A stretch of DNA of 64,000 nt from positions 86,226 to 150,225 of the forward strand of contig NZ_JAMQPN010000009.1 of NCBI RefSeq assembly GCF_026151655.1. Direction: 5' to 3'. Below are positions 33,054-42,735 of the stretch, in pieces (the stretch's first letter is position 1; each line of letters opens with the position of its first letter). Position numbers and translations under genes: made by a program. The stretch comes from Leptospira soteropolitanensis. GTDB lineage: Bacteria > Spirochaetota > Leptospiria > Leptospirales > Leptospiraceae. The notes below the pieces were generated by a model. It was not told the origin of the DNA, did not search any database, and saw nothing but the letters and a program-made list of their open reading frames with translations.

Positions 33054-34122
33054 AAGAAGTTTGCAAATATTGGATATAGTTAGTAATCTCCGTTTTCATA
33101 CTATCTATTCGATTGGCACCACTGGGAAGTTGGATGAGAGTCTGGACCAGAGGATGGGTGCTGGATGCAAGTAACCCATCTGAATATAAAAAAAGAACAT
33201 CGCCTTTTTCTACTGCAATTTCATTTTCTGCAAATTCCATATCTTTTAATATTCCTAAAATTTGACCAGATTGATCATGTAAAATCAACGGCGCACGAGA
33301 TTCTTTTTGAAATATTAACGGGTAGGGATGACCACCTCTTGCATAAATAATTTTTTTATTCTTATGATCCACAATGATACTAATGGCTGTCATACTATGT
33401 GTTCCGATTTCATTACAAAGTTCTCGGTTTAAACGAGAAAGTAATTCAGAAGGTGCAATCGTTGTTGTTCTAACCAATTCCCGGTGAATCGTTGTCATGA
33501 GAATGGCAATGAGCCCAGATGTAACACCGTGACCTTCGATATCCCCCATTAATATCAGAGTTCTATCACCGTCCAAAGGTAAAACTTGGAAAAAATCACC
33601 TGAAACAAAACTCACAGGTTTGATATCAGCAAATATTTTGTGATCCAATTGAGGTAAGTTCATTGTTTTAGTTTGGATTTTTGCTGCTAACCTCAGGTCA
33701 CGTTTGATGGATTCATCCATCGATTCTTTGTCTTTTAGAAAATTGTAATATTCGAATGCACGTGAAATGGCAGCTTCTATAGATTTAATATGAAATGGTT
33801 TTAAAATAAAATCTGATGCTCTATGATAAAGTGAAGAAACCACGGTTTGAATGTCATGTTCCCCAGTCATCATTAGGACTTGAGTTTTGGAATCATAAGC
33901 TTTGATTTTCTGCAAAAGATCCAAACCGGATGTCTGTGGCATATTGACATCTAAGAAAACAATTGGATTTCGTTCACCTTCGAAGTATTCAAAACCTTGC
34001 AGAGGATTCGTAAAATACCGGACAAAATATCCCAAACCATTAATGATGAGTTCAAGAGTTTCACAAATTTCTGAATCATCATCTATGATGAGAATCTCAG
34101 GTTTAAAAGAATATTCGGACAT
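33010..34122 (-). CDS. Response regulator with PP2C-type (SpoIIE/RsbU) phosphatase output
   Basis: The 370-residue protein has an N-terminal receiver domain (acidic DDD at 14-16, phosphoacceptor Asp58 in VFLDVNMPQ, Lys in FILKPFH), a helical linker, and a C-terminal PPM/SpoIIE phosphatase (SFVSGDFFQVLPL, LILMGDIEGHGVTSGLIAILM, LYSDGLLA, SDDISYLLLEI). Such proteins control partner-switching anti-sigma-factor antagonists or second signals. No kinase gene adjoins it. The conserved end SSDDISYLL shows that the 44-base overlap with the convergent gene is genuine. Confidence 0.93.
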   Translation of the reverse strand: MSEYSFKPEILIIDDDSEICETLELIINGLGYFVRYFTNPLQGFEYFEGERNPIVFLDVNMPQTSGLDLLQKIKAYDSKTQVLMMTGEHDIQTVVSSLYHRASDFILKPFHIKSIEAAISRAFEYYNFLKDKESMDESIKRDLRLAAKIQTKTMNLPQLDHKIFADIKPVSFVSGDFFQVLPLDGDRTLILMGDIEGHGVTSGLIAILMTTIHRELVRTTTIAPSELLSRLNRELCNEIGTHSMTAISIIVDHKNKKIIYARGGHPYPLIFQKESRAPLILHDQSGQILGILKDMEFAENEIAVEKGDVLFLYSDGLLASSTHPLVQTLIQLPSGANRIDSMKTEITNYIQYLQTSSKSSDDISYLLLEI

Positions 34123-34149
34123 CTACTAGATTATCGGCATAGATCCGGT

Positions 34150-34965
34150 TTAATTTGAGACTAATGTGAATTTTAGTTTTTCTTTCACTTCCTCCACTTT
34201 TCTAAAATAGGCCTCATGAAATACTTTTTTCTCCAAATAGATGTCGGTGCAGGATATCATTTCCCCATATTTCCATTCGTATGGTTCGCCACTTTCATAA
34301 CGAACTCTGTTTTGATGGATTTGAGAAGATAAATTGCGTAAGTTCGTTCCGCGAAAATTTTTCACGAGAGCTCGAAAGGTTCCTTCTTTTTCCGGATCAA
34401 TGAATCGAAATTTTCGTGAGAACAAAACTGCATCGTGAAAATATTCGGGAACATTGAAAGCACCAGAAGTTCCTAATTTTTTAGATAGGTCTCGAATAAA
34501 ATCTGTAAATTCATTTAGTACATTCAAACCAGGATATTCTTGTCCAAAATATAATTCTTTTTTAATGTCGCCTGGTTCAAAATTAATGTTTTGAGTTAGT
34601 AGCCAATCGATGTAAATCATTGGGAACTGCTCATCATCACCCTTTAACTGAAATTGGGATACTTTTAGTCGAGTGTGAACGAGGATTTTTTTGCTCTCTG
34701 ATTTAATATAAATTCGGTTATCGTAATCATTTAGAATTTCTAATTCAATGATAGAGTTATGGAAACCACGTTTCTCAACCGCTTTGATGAGACCAGCATT
34801 CACTAACATCTGTTCTACTTCATAATGGGTAAACCTATTGAATAACTTAGGTTCCATATTTAACGAAGTATTTAATTCTTTAGAAACATCTACTAAAGAC
34901 AAATCATCCAAATCTAACCAATCAGACTGGTTTTTCTTTTTGTCGGTAGATGAAAAAATTCCCAT
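34150..34965 (-). CDS. Hypothetical protein downstream of HDAC-like gene
   Basis: The 271-residue product lacks a signal peptide and membrane helices. It is a mixed alpha/beta, charged protein (for example HYEVEQMLVNAGLIKAVEKRGFHNSIIELEILND and KKILVHTRLKVSQF) without a family I can name. Its start overlaps the HDAC-like stop by one base, so it belongs to the same transcript; the first residues are MGIFSSTDKK. Confidence 0.7.
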   Translation of the reverse strand: MGIFSSTDKKKNQSDWLDLDDLSLVDVSKELNTSLNMEPKLFNRFTHYEVEQMLVNAGLIKAVEKRGFHNSIIELEILNDYDNRIYIKSESKKILVHTRLKVSQFQLKGDDEQFPMIYIDWLLTQNINFEPGDIKKELYFGQEYPGLNVLNEFTDFIRDLSKKLGTSGAFNVPEYFHDAVLFSRKFRFIDPEKEGTFRALVKNFRGTNLRNLSSQIHQNRVRYESGEPYEWKYGEMISCTDIYLEKKVFHEAYFRKVEEVKEKLKFTLVSN

Positions 34966-35864
34966 TACTTTTCACCAAATGCAGTGATCGTATTGAAATG
35001 AATTTCCACTGTGTCGCGAAAATCACGTGCATATCCACCAGCTAGAGTGACAACGCAAGGCACATTTAACGACTCAGCAAATTTACGAACCATCAAATCA
35101 CGTTCCTTTAAACCTTTCATGGAAACTTTCAATTCTCCAAGAGAATCATCTTCATACGGATCAGCACCTGCAACATAATAAATTATATTGGAATCAAAAT
35201 CTTTTCGGATTTGATTCAACGATGTTTCTAAGGTAGATAGATATTCATCATCTTTTGTATTCGGTTCTAAATTAATATCCAAGTTAGATACTTCTTTTTT
35301 TGGATAAAGATTTCCCTGGTGCATCGAAAATGTGAAAACTTTGTCATCATATTGAAAAATATACGAATTTCCATTTCCTTGATGCAAATCCAAGTCAATG
35401 ATGAGGGCATTTAAGTTAGGATTTGTTTCTTTTTGTTTTCGTATAGCAATTGCTACATCATTTAGGTAACAAAACCCTTCAGCTTTATCTGGGAAACTAT
35501 GATGATAACCACCTCCCATATTAAAGGCAAATTGAAACTTTTTCGAAAGTTCTGCTGCCATCATCGTACCACCAACACCATACATAAAACTTTCCACAAT
35601 ACTTCGATTAAGTGGAAGTTCTGAATACATGGTTCGCGAAGTATGTTCAAAACTAAATAGATCGTCTAAGTATTCTTTGGTATGTACTAGCTCTAAATCA
35701 GCCTCTTCTGCTTTTTTAGGTAGCAAAATGTCCCAAGACGCATATACCGGATCTCTTTTGACGCGGTTGTAAAGATGTGAATATTTATGCGCTGGAAATA
35801 CATGACCCGGTAATTCGAGATTGTACGAAGAATGGTAGATGAGAGCAAGTGCATTAGATGCCAT
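34965..35864 (-). CDS. Second histone-deacetylase-family protein
   Basis: The 299-residue protein is a class IV-like HDAC relative. It begins NALALIYHSSYNLELPGHVFPA, and has GGGYHHSFPDKAEGFCYLNDVA, IIDLDLHQGNGNS with a zinc-ligand Asp and an His-Gln in place of the usual His-His, FSMHQGNLYP, and AGADPYEDDSLGELKVS with the second zinc Asp. LAGGYARD closes the site. I chose ATG 35862-35864 over 35898-35900 because it gives the usual family start. The neighbour overlap suggests a joint function with the hypothetical protein at 34150-34965. Confidence 0.85.
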   Translation of the reverse strand: MASNALALIYHSSYNLELPGHVFPAHKYSHLYNRVKRDPVYASWDILLPKKAEEADLELVHTKEYLDDLFSFEHTSRTMYSELPLNRSIVESFMYGVGGTMMAAELSKKFQFAFNMGGGYHHSFPDKAEGFCYLNDVAIAIRKQKETNPNLNALIIDLDLHQGNGNSYIFQYDDKVFTFSMHQGNLYPKKEVSNLDINLEPNTKDDEYLSTLETSLNQIRKDFDSNIIYYVAGADPYEDDSLGELKVSMKGLKERDLMVRKFAESLNVPCVVTLAGGYARDFRDTVEIHFNTITAFGEK

Positions 35865-35955
35865 TAAATTGATATTTTTGTGAAAAATGACACAAGTCAA
35901 TTCAAACCGTACAATTTACTTGCAGGAAAAATCAAAAAAGATAAGAATAGAGACT

Positions 35956-37392
35956 ATGCCGGTAGACGAAAAAATCCCAAACAAACGCACTAAAATTATC
36001 TGTACCATTGGCCCTGCATCCGCAAACCGAGAAACTATCCTAAGTTTAATTTATTCAGGAATGGATTTGGCAAGGATGAACTTCTCCCATTCCACTCATG
36101 ATTACCACAAAGAAATTTTTGAATTATTGCGCGAATGTGAACAAGAATCCGGCAAATCTATTGGCATTCTTGCCGATTTACAAGGTCCCAAAATCAGAAC
36201 TGGAAAATTAGGCACAGGTCCCTTAGAACTCAAAACAGGAGATCAAATCGCCATCAATAATAAATCGGACTTCCTTGGGACTAGAGAGGAAATCGGCTGC
36301 ACCTATCAGTACATTCTAAACGACATAGATGTCGGACACAAATTACTCATTGATGACGGTAAACTTTCATTCGTTGTGAAATCCAAAACGAAAGAAAAAG
36401 CAATTTTAGAAACAATCATTGGAGGTACCTTAAAAGATAACAAAGGGATTAACCTTCCAGGAACACCCATTTCGGCACCTGCTCTTTCAGAAAAGGATAT
36501 TGAAGACTTACAATTTGCCTTGTCACTCGGTGTGGACTATATAGCACTTTCATTTGTTAGACGAGCAAGCGACTTAGAGATGGCACGTCAGTTTATGAAA
36601 GATAGTTATGCAGGTCTTATAGCAAAAATTGAACGACCCGAAGCAATACAAAACATCGAAGAAATCATTGATAATTGCGATGGCATCATGATCGCACGCG
36701 GTGATTTGGGTGTTGAGTTAGATACACAATATGTTCCCATCATTCAAAAAGAAATGATTACAAAACTAAATCAAAAGGGTAAACCAGTCATCACTGCTAC
36801 ACAGATGTTAGAAACAATGATCGATAATCCACGTCCAACCAGAGCCGAAGCGAGTGACGTGGCTAATGCTGTGATGGATGGAACTGACGCGGTAATGTTA
36901 TCAGGAGAAACAGCTTCTGGAAAATTTCCAATTGAAACCGTTAAAACCATGACAAGTATCATTCAAGCTGCTGAAGAATCTGAGATCTATTTATCTCACT
37001 TGAGATATATGGATCGTTCTGAATTTGAAGTGGAACGAACAGCACTTGGTAGTGCAGCGGAATCTATTTCTAGATCCATCAATGCAAAGGCCATTATTAA
37101 CTTTACAAGATCAGGTTATTCATCCCTTCTTTCTTCAGAGTTTCGTCCCCTAAAACCAATATACTCGTTCACACCGTTTCTTGGTACTGCAAGGAAAATG
37201 CAATTGTATTGGGGTGTTGATGCCTATGTCATGCCTATGATGGATAAATTTCCAGACATGATAGCCTTTATGAGTAAAACACTAAAAAGTGAAGGAAAAC
37301 TAAAGTCGGGAGATACTGTGGTAATCTTATCGGGTGCACCAGGATCAATAGCACAAACTGTCGACTTTATTCAAATTCATAAAATCAAATAA
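35956..37392 (+). CDS. pyk: Pyruvate kinase
   Basis: The 478-residue enzyme makes pyruvate and ATP from phosphoenolpyruvate in the last step of glycolysis. Visible motifs: RTKIICTIGPAS, MDLARMNFSH, DLQGPKIRTG, LIAKIERPEAI with the catalytic Lys and Glu, MIARGDLGVELD and KPVITATQMLETMI, TRAEASDVANAVMDGTDAVMLSGETA. Length is typical. The ATG at 35956 (MPVDEK) is preferred; the frame is open to 35887 but runs into the divergent gene. It ends in an eight-base overlap with the convergent flavoprotein gene. Confidence 0.96.
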   Translation: MPVDEKIPNKRTKIICTIGPASANRETILSLIYSGMDLARMNFSHSTHDYHKEIFELLRECEQESGKSIGILADLQGPKIRTGKLGTGPLELKTGDQIAINNKSDFLGTREEIGCTYQYILNDIDVGHKLLIDDGKLSFVVKSKTKEKAILETIIGGTLKDNKGINLPGTPISAPALSEKDIEDLQFALSLGVDYIALSFVRRASDLEMARQFMKDSYAGLIAKIERPEAIQNIEEIIDNCDGIMIARGDLGVELDTQYVPIIQKEMITKLNQKGKPVITATQMLETMIDNPRPTRAEASDVANAVMDGTDAVMLSGETASGKFPIETVKTMTSIIQAAEESEIYLSHLRYMDRSEFEVERTALGSAAESISRSINAKAIINFTRSGYSSLLSSEFRPLKPIYSFTPFLGTARKMQLYWGVDAYVMPMMDKFPDMIAFMSKTLKSEGKLKSGDTVVILSGAPGSIAQTVDFIQIHKIK

Positions 37393-38647
37393 CAATAGTT
37401 TTTCGAATACCTCGGGCTGCAATTGTTGCTGTAGTCCAGGCATTTTGAAAATTAAAACCTCCGGTTACTCCGTCCACATCAATCACTTCACCAGTAAAAA
37501 AAAGACCGGGTGTTTTTTTACTTTCCATTGTTTGGAATTGTATATCTTTTCTGGAAACCCCTCCCGCAGTCACAAATTCTTCTTTAAATACACCCTTAGC
37601 GACCATTCGAAGTTTGGTCTGTGTAAGTATTAGGCATAAATTCCTAATTTCAGATTTAGAAATATCTGAATAACGTTTGTTTGGTTGAATTTTCGATTCA
37701 TTCAAAATCCACTCCCAAAACCGATTGGGTAGTTTCCACAGAGGATCTGGCACCAACTTGTCCCCAGGCGTTTTTTCTTTTTTGCTTAAATATATTTCTT
37801 CAACGTTTTGAGTTTTTTCACCACCGATCCAATTTACCGACAGATCCACTTTATAATCAGCTTCAAATAAAGTACGAGCTTCCCAAGCTGAAAGTCTCAG
37901 CGCACAAGGTCCACTGAGTCCCCAATGAGTGATCAACATAGGTCCACTCTGAGGTTTTCCTTTTGGTAAAATTTTGATTTCAGAGTTTGGGACAACTAGT
38001 CCAGTCAATTCAACAAGATCTGTATTCTCAAGAGTTAATGTAAAAAGAGAGGGAACAGGGGTTATGATTTTATGGCCTAACTTTTCTAGTATACTCCAAA
38101 CTTTTCGATTTGATCCAGTTGCAATCACTACTGTACCAAAGTTTTCCTCAAAACCACCTTCCCACAACACTCTAAATCCATTTTTTTGGTTCAAATTCAC
38201 GTCGGGAATTTGATTTGGATATATACCAACTAATCCTTGTTCAAAGTGAATTGGGATTTTTTTAGATTTTAATTCATCCAAAAAACAATTGATAATGGTT
38301 TCAGAACTGTCTGTAGTTGGAAACATTCTTCCATCTGCTTCTGCTTTTAAAGTGACACCTCTTTTTTGAAACCAAGTGATCGTATCACTAGGACTAAAAC
38401 TTTCAAAAGCCCAACGTAATTCTTTGTTTCCCCTTGGATAACGCATCGAAAGAAGTTCCGGATCAAAAAGATTGTGAGTTACATTGCATCTTCCTCCACC
38501 AGAAATCTTCAGTTTTGAAAGAGGTTCTTTTGATTTTTCAAAGATTTGAATATCACATAATCCTTGCAATTCATCGTAAATTTGTAGGGCTGCAAAACAG
38601 CCGGAAGCACCTGCTCCAATGACGGCAATTTTTGGTTTCTTTCGCAA
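37385..38647 (-). CDS. BaiN/HI0933-family flavoprotein
   Basis: The 420-residue FAD-dependent oxidoreductase has the N-terminal dinucleotide motif IAVIGAGASGCFAAL, the family segment KLKISGGGRCNVTHN, an FPTTDSSETI region, a VVIATGSNRK motif and a C-terminal GEVIDVDGVTGGFNFQNAW FAD-contact segment. HI0933-like proteins are widespread; their natural substrate is mostly unknown. It sits four bases after the glyoxalase gene. Confidence 0.88.
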   Translation of the reverse strand: MRKKPKIAVIGAGASGCFAALQIYDELQGLCDIQIFEKSKEPLSKLKISGGGRCNVTHNLFDPELLSMRYPRGNKELRWAFESFSPSDTITWFQKRGVTLKAEADGRMFPTTDSSETIINCFLDELKSKKIPIHFEQGLVGIYPNQIPDVNLNQKNGFRVLWEGGFEENFGTVVIATGSNRKVWSILEKLGHKIITPVPSLFTLTLENTDLVELTGLVVPNSEIKILPKGKPQSGPMLITHWGLSGPCALRLSAWEARTLFEADYKVDLSVNWIGGEKTQNVEEIYLSKKEKTPGDKLVPDPLWKLPNRFWEWILNESKIQPNKRYSDISKSEIRNLCLILTQTKLRMVAKGVFKEEFVTAGGVSRKDIQFQTMESKKTPGLFFTGEVIDVDGVTGGFNFQNAWTTATIAARGIRKTIVI

Positions 38648-38650
38648 AGC

Positions 38651-39073
38651 CTACCACTCACCTATATTAGGCATAGAAACCCAAGGTTCCATAGGAGGGA
38701 GGGCTTTTCCTTTTTGAAGGAGTTCAATAGAGATTTGGTCTGGCGACCTAACAAAAGCCATACGACCATCCCTGGGAGGACGATTGATGATGATTCCCAT
38801 TTTTTGAATTCGTTCGCAGGTTTCGTAAATATTTTCTACTTCATAGGCCAGGTGACCAAAATTTCTACCAGAGGAATAGGGATCAGTTTGTCCCCAATTG
38901 TAAGTAAGTTCTAACTCTGGTGCGTCAGCTTCACCAGTAGATAAAAACACAAGAGTGAATTTTCCTTCAGGATGTTCATTCCTTCTAGTGACTTTCAGTC
39001 CAAGGACCTCAACAAAAAAATAGAGAGTTTTGTCTAAATCTAAAACCCGAATCATTGTATGTAAATATTTCAT
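38651..39073 (-). CDS. gloA: Glyoxalase I (lactoylglutathione lyase)
   Basis: The 140-residue VOC-fold protein has metal ligands in the expected places: His5 in YLHTMIRV, a glutamate in [11 protein letters not shown], His in [13 protein letters not shown] and a late glutamate in [22 protein letters not shown] and [19 protein letters not shown] are typical of GloA. It would isomerise the methylglyoxal hemithioacetal. A ten-residue tail past the fold ([15 protein letters not shown]) is longer than usual. It is followed directly by the BaiN-like gene. Confidence 0.9.
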   Translation of the reverse strand: MKYLHTMIRVLDLDKTLYFFVEVLGLKVTRRNEHPEGKFTLVFLSTGEADAPELELTYNWGQTDPYSSGRNFGHLAYEVENIYETCERIQKMGIIINRPPRDGRMAFVRSPDQISIELLQKGKALPPMEPWVSMPNIGEW

Positions 39074-39082
39074 CTGTTCTTA

Positions 39083-40267
39083 CTATAAGAAAAAATACAC
39101 TAAAAGCACAAGCCAAGAAATATATTTAGGAATCTCAAAACGGAACCATTCTTTTTTCCCTTCCAAGAGCCTGCCTAAAGAAACAAAGGAAAAAACCAAA
39201 AGAAAAAAAACGGAACTAATTTCCCCTAATGAGAATTGATGCATTCGTTTCAAAAAATATAAAGTTAAGATAGTTGGAACCAAAAAAGAAACCAATAGAT
39301 ATAGTCTGTATGGTGTATCGCCCGCCTTACTCCTGTATTGTGGCACTTTTACCTTTCTTTCAATTTCCCATCGATTATTGTTTAACCAAACTTTTGGATC
39401 TGTTACACCGCGATCTATTGTTGATTGAAGATCATCTGGCCTTACGGAAGGATAAGAAAAAAAAGAACGAATCCCTTGCCATTTGTATTTTGTTTTCCAA
39501 AAATCGCTAAATAAATCCCGGAATACATGTAGTTCCGCAGTGACTGGATCATAAGTATGCAATTGAGAAACTAAGCCATACCGCGGTTCTTTTGTTTCTT
39601 CACAAAACGTACCAAAAATTCGATCCCAAAAAATGAACACCCCGCCATAATTTCTGTCTATGTATTCTGGATTTATTGCGTGGTGGACTCTATGATGGGA
39701 AGGAGTGACAAATACAGATTCAAACCAAGCGGGTAACTTTTTAATGGCGCGAGTATGAACCCAAAATTGGTAAGTTCGATTTAGTGCATCTATGATTAAA
39801 TATGATTCTACGGGGAAACCTAATAAAGATAAAGGTAAATAAAAAAGCCCTATTCCAATATTTCGAACAAAGGATTGCCTAAGGGCTACTGACAAATTGA
39901 ATTCTTCACTTGAATGATGAACCACGTGAGAAGCCCACAAAACTTTGATTTCATGACTATAACGATGCGCCCAATAAAATAAAAAATCTAAAAGAATAAA
40001 TAATACAATCCAATGCATGGGTGAAGTAGGAGATAAATGTATTTTTGAAAGTAATTCTACTCCCCAAGAGATTTGGTACAACTGGTTATAAATAAAAACT
40101 AAACCTAATAGTATGAGACCGTCAAAAATTCGGCTAAGAACTCCTAAACTTAGATCTGCTAATGAATCTTCGTAAAAATAATAATCCTGTTTTTTGAAAC
40201 GAGTATAAATTACCTCGGCCAACATAAGTAAAATATAGATAGGCGCAATAGTTTCGATCAGTCTCAT
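39083..40267 (-). CDS. Sterol-desaturase/fatty-acid-hydroxylase family protein
   Basis: The 394-residue membrane protein has the eight-histidine di-iron cluster of the fatty acid hydroxylase superfamily: HRYSH, HVVHH and PSHHRVHH, arranged around four or more hydrophobic helices. The central WAHRYSHEIKVLWASHVVHHSSEEFNLSVALRQ resembles alkylglycerol monooxygenase-type members. The C-terminal 130 residues add two to three helices. Substrate unknown. A second family member is encoded at 45146-46009. Confidence 0.85.
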   Translation of the reverse strand: MRLIETIAPIYILLMLAEVIYTRFKKQDYYFYEDSLADLSLGVLSRIFDGLILLGLVFIYNQLYQISWGVELLSKIHLSPTSPMHWIVLFILLDFLFYWAHRYSHEIKVLWASHVVHHSSEEFNLSVALRQSFVRNIGIGLFYLPLSLLGFPVESYLIIDALNRTYQFWVHTRAIKKLPAWFESVFVTPSHHRVHHAINPEYIDRNYGGVFIFWDRIFGTFCEETKEPRYGLVSQLHTYDPVTAELHVFRDLFSDFWKTKYKWQGIRSFFSYPSVRPDDLQSTIDRGVTDPKVWLNNNRWEIERKVKVPQYRSKAGDTPYRLYLLVSFLVPTILTLYFLKRMHQFSLGEISSVFFLLVFSFVSLGRLLEGKKEWFRFEIPKYISWLVLLVYFFL

Positions 40268-40406
40268 GGGATGTCCTTTAGTCCCTACTATCTATACTGA
40301 TCCAAATCGAAAAGCAACCCTGTTTCTAACGATAAAATCTAAGAAATATTCAAAAAAAAAACAAATCGATTAATTTGTTATTTTATGAAAAGTCGGAATC
40401 CAAAAT

Positions 40407-41018
40407 TTATTTCAATTGTTTACTTAGATCCAAATTCAATTCATCAAATGACTTGGAAAGACCCAAATTCCAACCAAGCACTAAGGCCTCAGGTTCTTTT
40501 TTATCAATAGGTTGGATTTGTTTATATGTTTTTCTAAAAACGGGAGAAGAAATGAAATCTTTATCTTCATAAACTACAACTTCAAATTCAATCACAGCTT
40601 TTGGTTCCTTAGTTCGGAAATCTCCATACAATTGAGTTAAATTTAATTCTATAAAATGGGTTACACTAACCCTAGTATGAATGCTTGCATCCCATTCAAA
40701 ATTTCCAGACTTTAAAAGAGAACGAACCAATTCTTCTTTAAAATTATGCGCTGGCGGAATAAAGAATCCGTTGTAAAAATCAGATTCATATACGGCATTT
40801 TCCTTACGATATACAAATTCCTTTCCCTCAAATTTCGGAGAAATAAATACCTTACGAACAACAAAAGTCCTGGGTTTTGGAAAAGCAAACATCGGTTTGG
40901 CTTCAGACGTTTCAATTAAATAAAATCTTTTTTCTGGAAAGGTTTTACTGACGCCAAAACAATTAGTTAGAGAGGAAATGATACCAATATAAAGGGAAAA
41001 ACGAATCAGTGTATTCAT
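40407..41018 (-). CDS. ABC-transport auxiliary lipoprotein of the MCE/Mla-type operon
   Basis: The 203-residue protein starts with a lipoprotein signal (MNTLIRFSLYIGI, lipobox LTNC, Cys15). RFYLIETSEAKP, RTFVVRKVFISPKFEG and FVYRKENAVYESDFYNGFFIPPAHNFKEELVRSL match the PqiC/ABC-type transport auxiliary domain, which binds the outer-membrane side of MCE transporters. The ATG at 41018 was chosen over 41033 because it gives the shorter, cleaner signal peptide. It follows the MlaD-like gene by five bases, as in pqiABC and related systems. Confidence 0.8.
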   Translation of the reverse strand: MNTLIRFSLYIGIISSLTNCFGVSKTFPEKRFYLIETSEAKPMFAFPKPRTFVVRKVFISPKFEGKEFVYRKENAVYESDFYNGFFIPPAHNFKEELVRSLLKSGNFEWDASIHTRVSVTHFIELNLTQLYGDFRTKEPKAVIEFEVVVYEDKDFISSPVFRKTYKQIQPIDKKEPEALVLGWNLGLSKSFDELNLDLSKQLK

Positions 41019-41023
41019 TATAT

Positions 41024-41971
41024 TTATTTCCAAAGTTTAGACTTGTTAGGTGCCTCTCCGAAGAGAAACTGTGAAGGGTATTTTTTTGCATTTGCTGTGA
41101 CTTCTTTTAAATCTTCAGATGCAATTCTCAAATTTTCAATGGAGGTAGATATATCACCTTGGTTAGAAGCAAGAAGAGTGTCCAAACGTTTTAAAGTCGT
41201 TTGTAATTGTGTCATGGATGCATCTAGTTTTTTGGGAAAACCTTGAGTCTCTGGACTTGCAATGAGTGCCTTTACTTCTGCATTTGTTTTACGTAAGTCA
41301 ACTAGTAGCCCTGTAGATTCCCGCGCTAAGTCACCAAGTCTTGCTTCTTGAATGGTTTGGTTCAAATTTCTAATGAGTTCCCCTACACCTAAGAGAATTT
41401 TATCCACATCTGCCTTTTCGACTTTATCAAAAAACTTATCTACAGTTGCCGTAAAACGAGAGATGGTACTTGGTGCCGAAGGAATATAAATAGTTTTTGG
41501 TTCCCATTCGATCGATAAAGGAGGGTTTTTTTCAGGGTTTAGATAATCTACTTCTAAATAAGCCGTTCCAGTTAATCCCTGTGAGGCGAGACGAACACGA
41601 AGGCCACTTTGTATCATTCTTTGTACCGTCTTCTTTAATTCATCGCCGTAGACTCCTTTCACAAAATCCGGTACAGACATTTTAATCAAAACATACCTGC
41701 CATACCGAAGTTCAGTATCTTGATTTAGTTTCTCTGAATATACATTTTGTACAAAGGTAATTTCTTGAACCGTTCCGACCTTTACTCCGCGATGTTTCAC
41801 TGGTGATCCGATATCCAAACCTTGCACAGATTCGTCAAAATAGGTCTCTAAACTGACTGATCTTTGAAAGATATTCCCGGCGGTAAATACTATCAAAAAT
41901 AGAATGAGAGTAAAAAAACTAACTAGGACAAAAATCCCAACCTTGAAGTAAGTTTTATTTGATTGGTTCAT
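41024..41971 (-). CDS. MCE-domain protein, MlaD-like
   Basis: The 315-residue protein has an N-terminal anchor (FKVGIFVLVSFFTLILFLIVF) and an MCE domain (about 38-125, FDESVQGLDIGSPVKHRGVKVGTVQEI, GLTGTAYLEVDYL), followed by a long coiled-coil (about 165-300). Such proteins form hexamers that carry phospholipids between membranes. It starts four bases inside the end of the ATPase gene (ATGA overlap), and its partner permease and lipoprotein flank it. Confidence 0.9.
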   Translation of the reverse strand: MNQSNKTYFKVGIFVLVSFFTLILFLIVFTAGNIFQRSVSLETYFDESVQGLDIGSPVKHRGVKVGTVQEITFVQNVYSEKLNQDTELRYGRYVLIKMSVPDFVKGVYGDELKKTVQRMIQSGLRVRLASQGLTGTAYLEVDYLNPEKNPPLSIEWEPKTIYIPSAPSTISRFTATVDKFFDKVEKADVDKILLGVGELIRNLNQTIQEARLGDLARESTGLLVDLRKTNAEVKALIASPETQGFPKKLDASMTQLQTTLKRLDTLLASNQGDISTSIENLRIASEDLKEVTANAKKYPSQFLFGEAPNKSKLWK

Positions 41972-42735
41972 AACGGGGAACTCTCCTGTGGAATACGATT
42001 GAAGAATTGTTTTACAAAAGGGTCTTTCGATTTTTCTTTTAAATCTTTCGGTTTACCTTCTGCAATAATTCCCTTTTTTGATTTATCTAAAACAATGACA
42101 CGATCTGCCATTGTAAAAACTGAAGGCAATTCATGTGTCACAATTACAAAAGTAACTCCGAGCGTTCTCGACAAACGAATGATTAGGTGGTCCAATTCTA
42201 CACTAGTAATAGGATCTAAACCTGCGCTTGGTTCATCTAAAAATAATATCTCAGGATCCATTGCCATCGCGCGAGCAATGGCTGCACGTTTTTTCATACC
42301 ACCGGATAGTTCTGCAGGATAAAGATGAGCAAATGGGAAGAGCCCAACCATTTTTAACTTAGTCATGGCTATTTCATTCATGATTGGCAAAGGAAGGTTA
42401 GTGAATTCTTCTAGTGGCAAACGAATATTCTCTAAAAGAGACATGGAACCGAACAAAGCACTTTGTTGGTACATGACTCCAATGCGATTCCAGATTTTGA
42501 TTTTTTTCTTACCTTCTGCGAGAACAATATCGTCTTCATCAATCCATATACGACCGCTAAATGGTGATGTTAAACCAATCATATTTTTTAGAACGGTAGA
42601 TTTACCACAACCTGACCCACCTAGGATTCCAAAAATTTCACCACGGTTTACTTCAAAAGAAATATCTTCCATAACTACGGTTTGGCCGTATCCCGTAGTT
42701 AGATGTTCCACTCGAATGATAGATTTTTCTTTCAT
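41968..42735 (-). CDS. ABC transporter ATP-binding protein, MlaF-like
   Basis: The 255-residue ATPase has Walker A GGSGCGKST, a Q-loop near YQQSALFGSM, the signature PAELSGGMKKRAAIARA, Walker B ILFLDEPSAGLDP, and the switch histidine in VTHELPS. It powers the MlaE-like permease encoded just upstream. The AELSGGMKKR form of the signature is typical of MlaF-type ATPases. Confidence 0.93.
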   Translation of the reverse strand: MKEKSIIRVEHLTTGYGQTVVMEDISFEVNRGEIFGILGGSGCGKSTVLKNMIGLTSPFSGRIWIDEDDIVLAEGKKKIKIWNRIGVMYQQSALFGSMSLLENIRLPLEEFTNLPLPIMNEIAMTKLKMVGLFPFAHLYPAELSGGMKKRAAIARAMAMDPEILFLDEPSAGLDPITSVELDHLIIRLSRTLGVTFVIVTHELPSVFTMADRVIVLDKSKKGIIAEGKPKDLKEKSKDPFVKQFFNRIPQESSPL

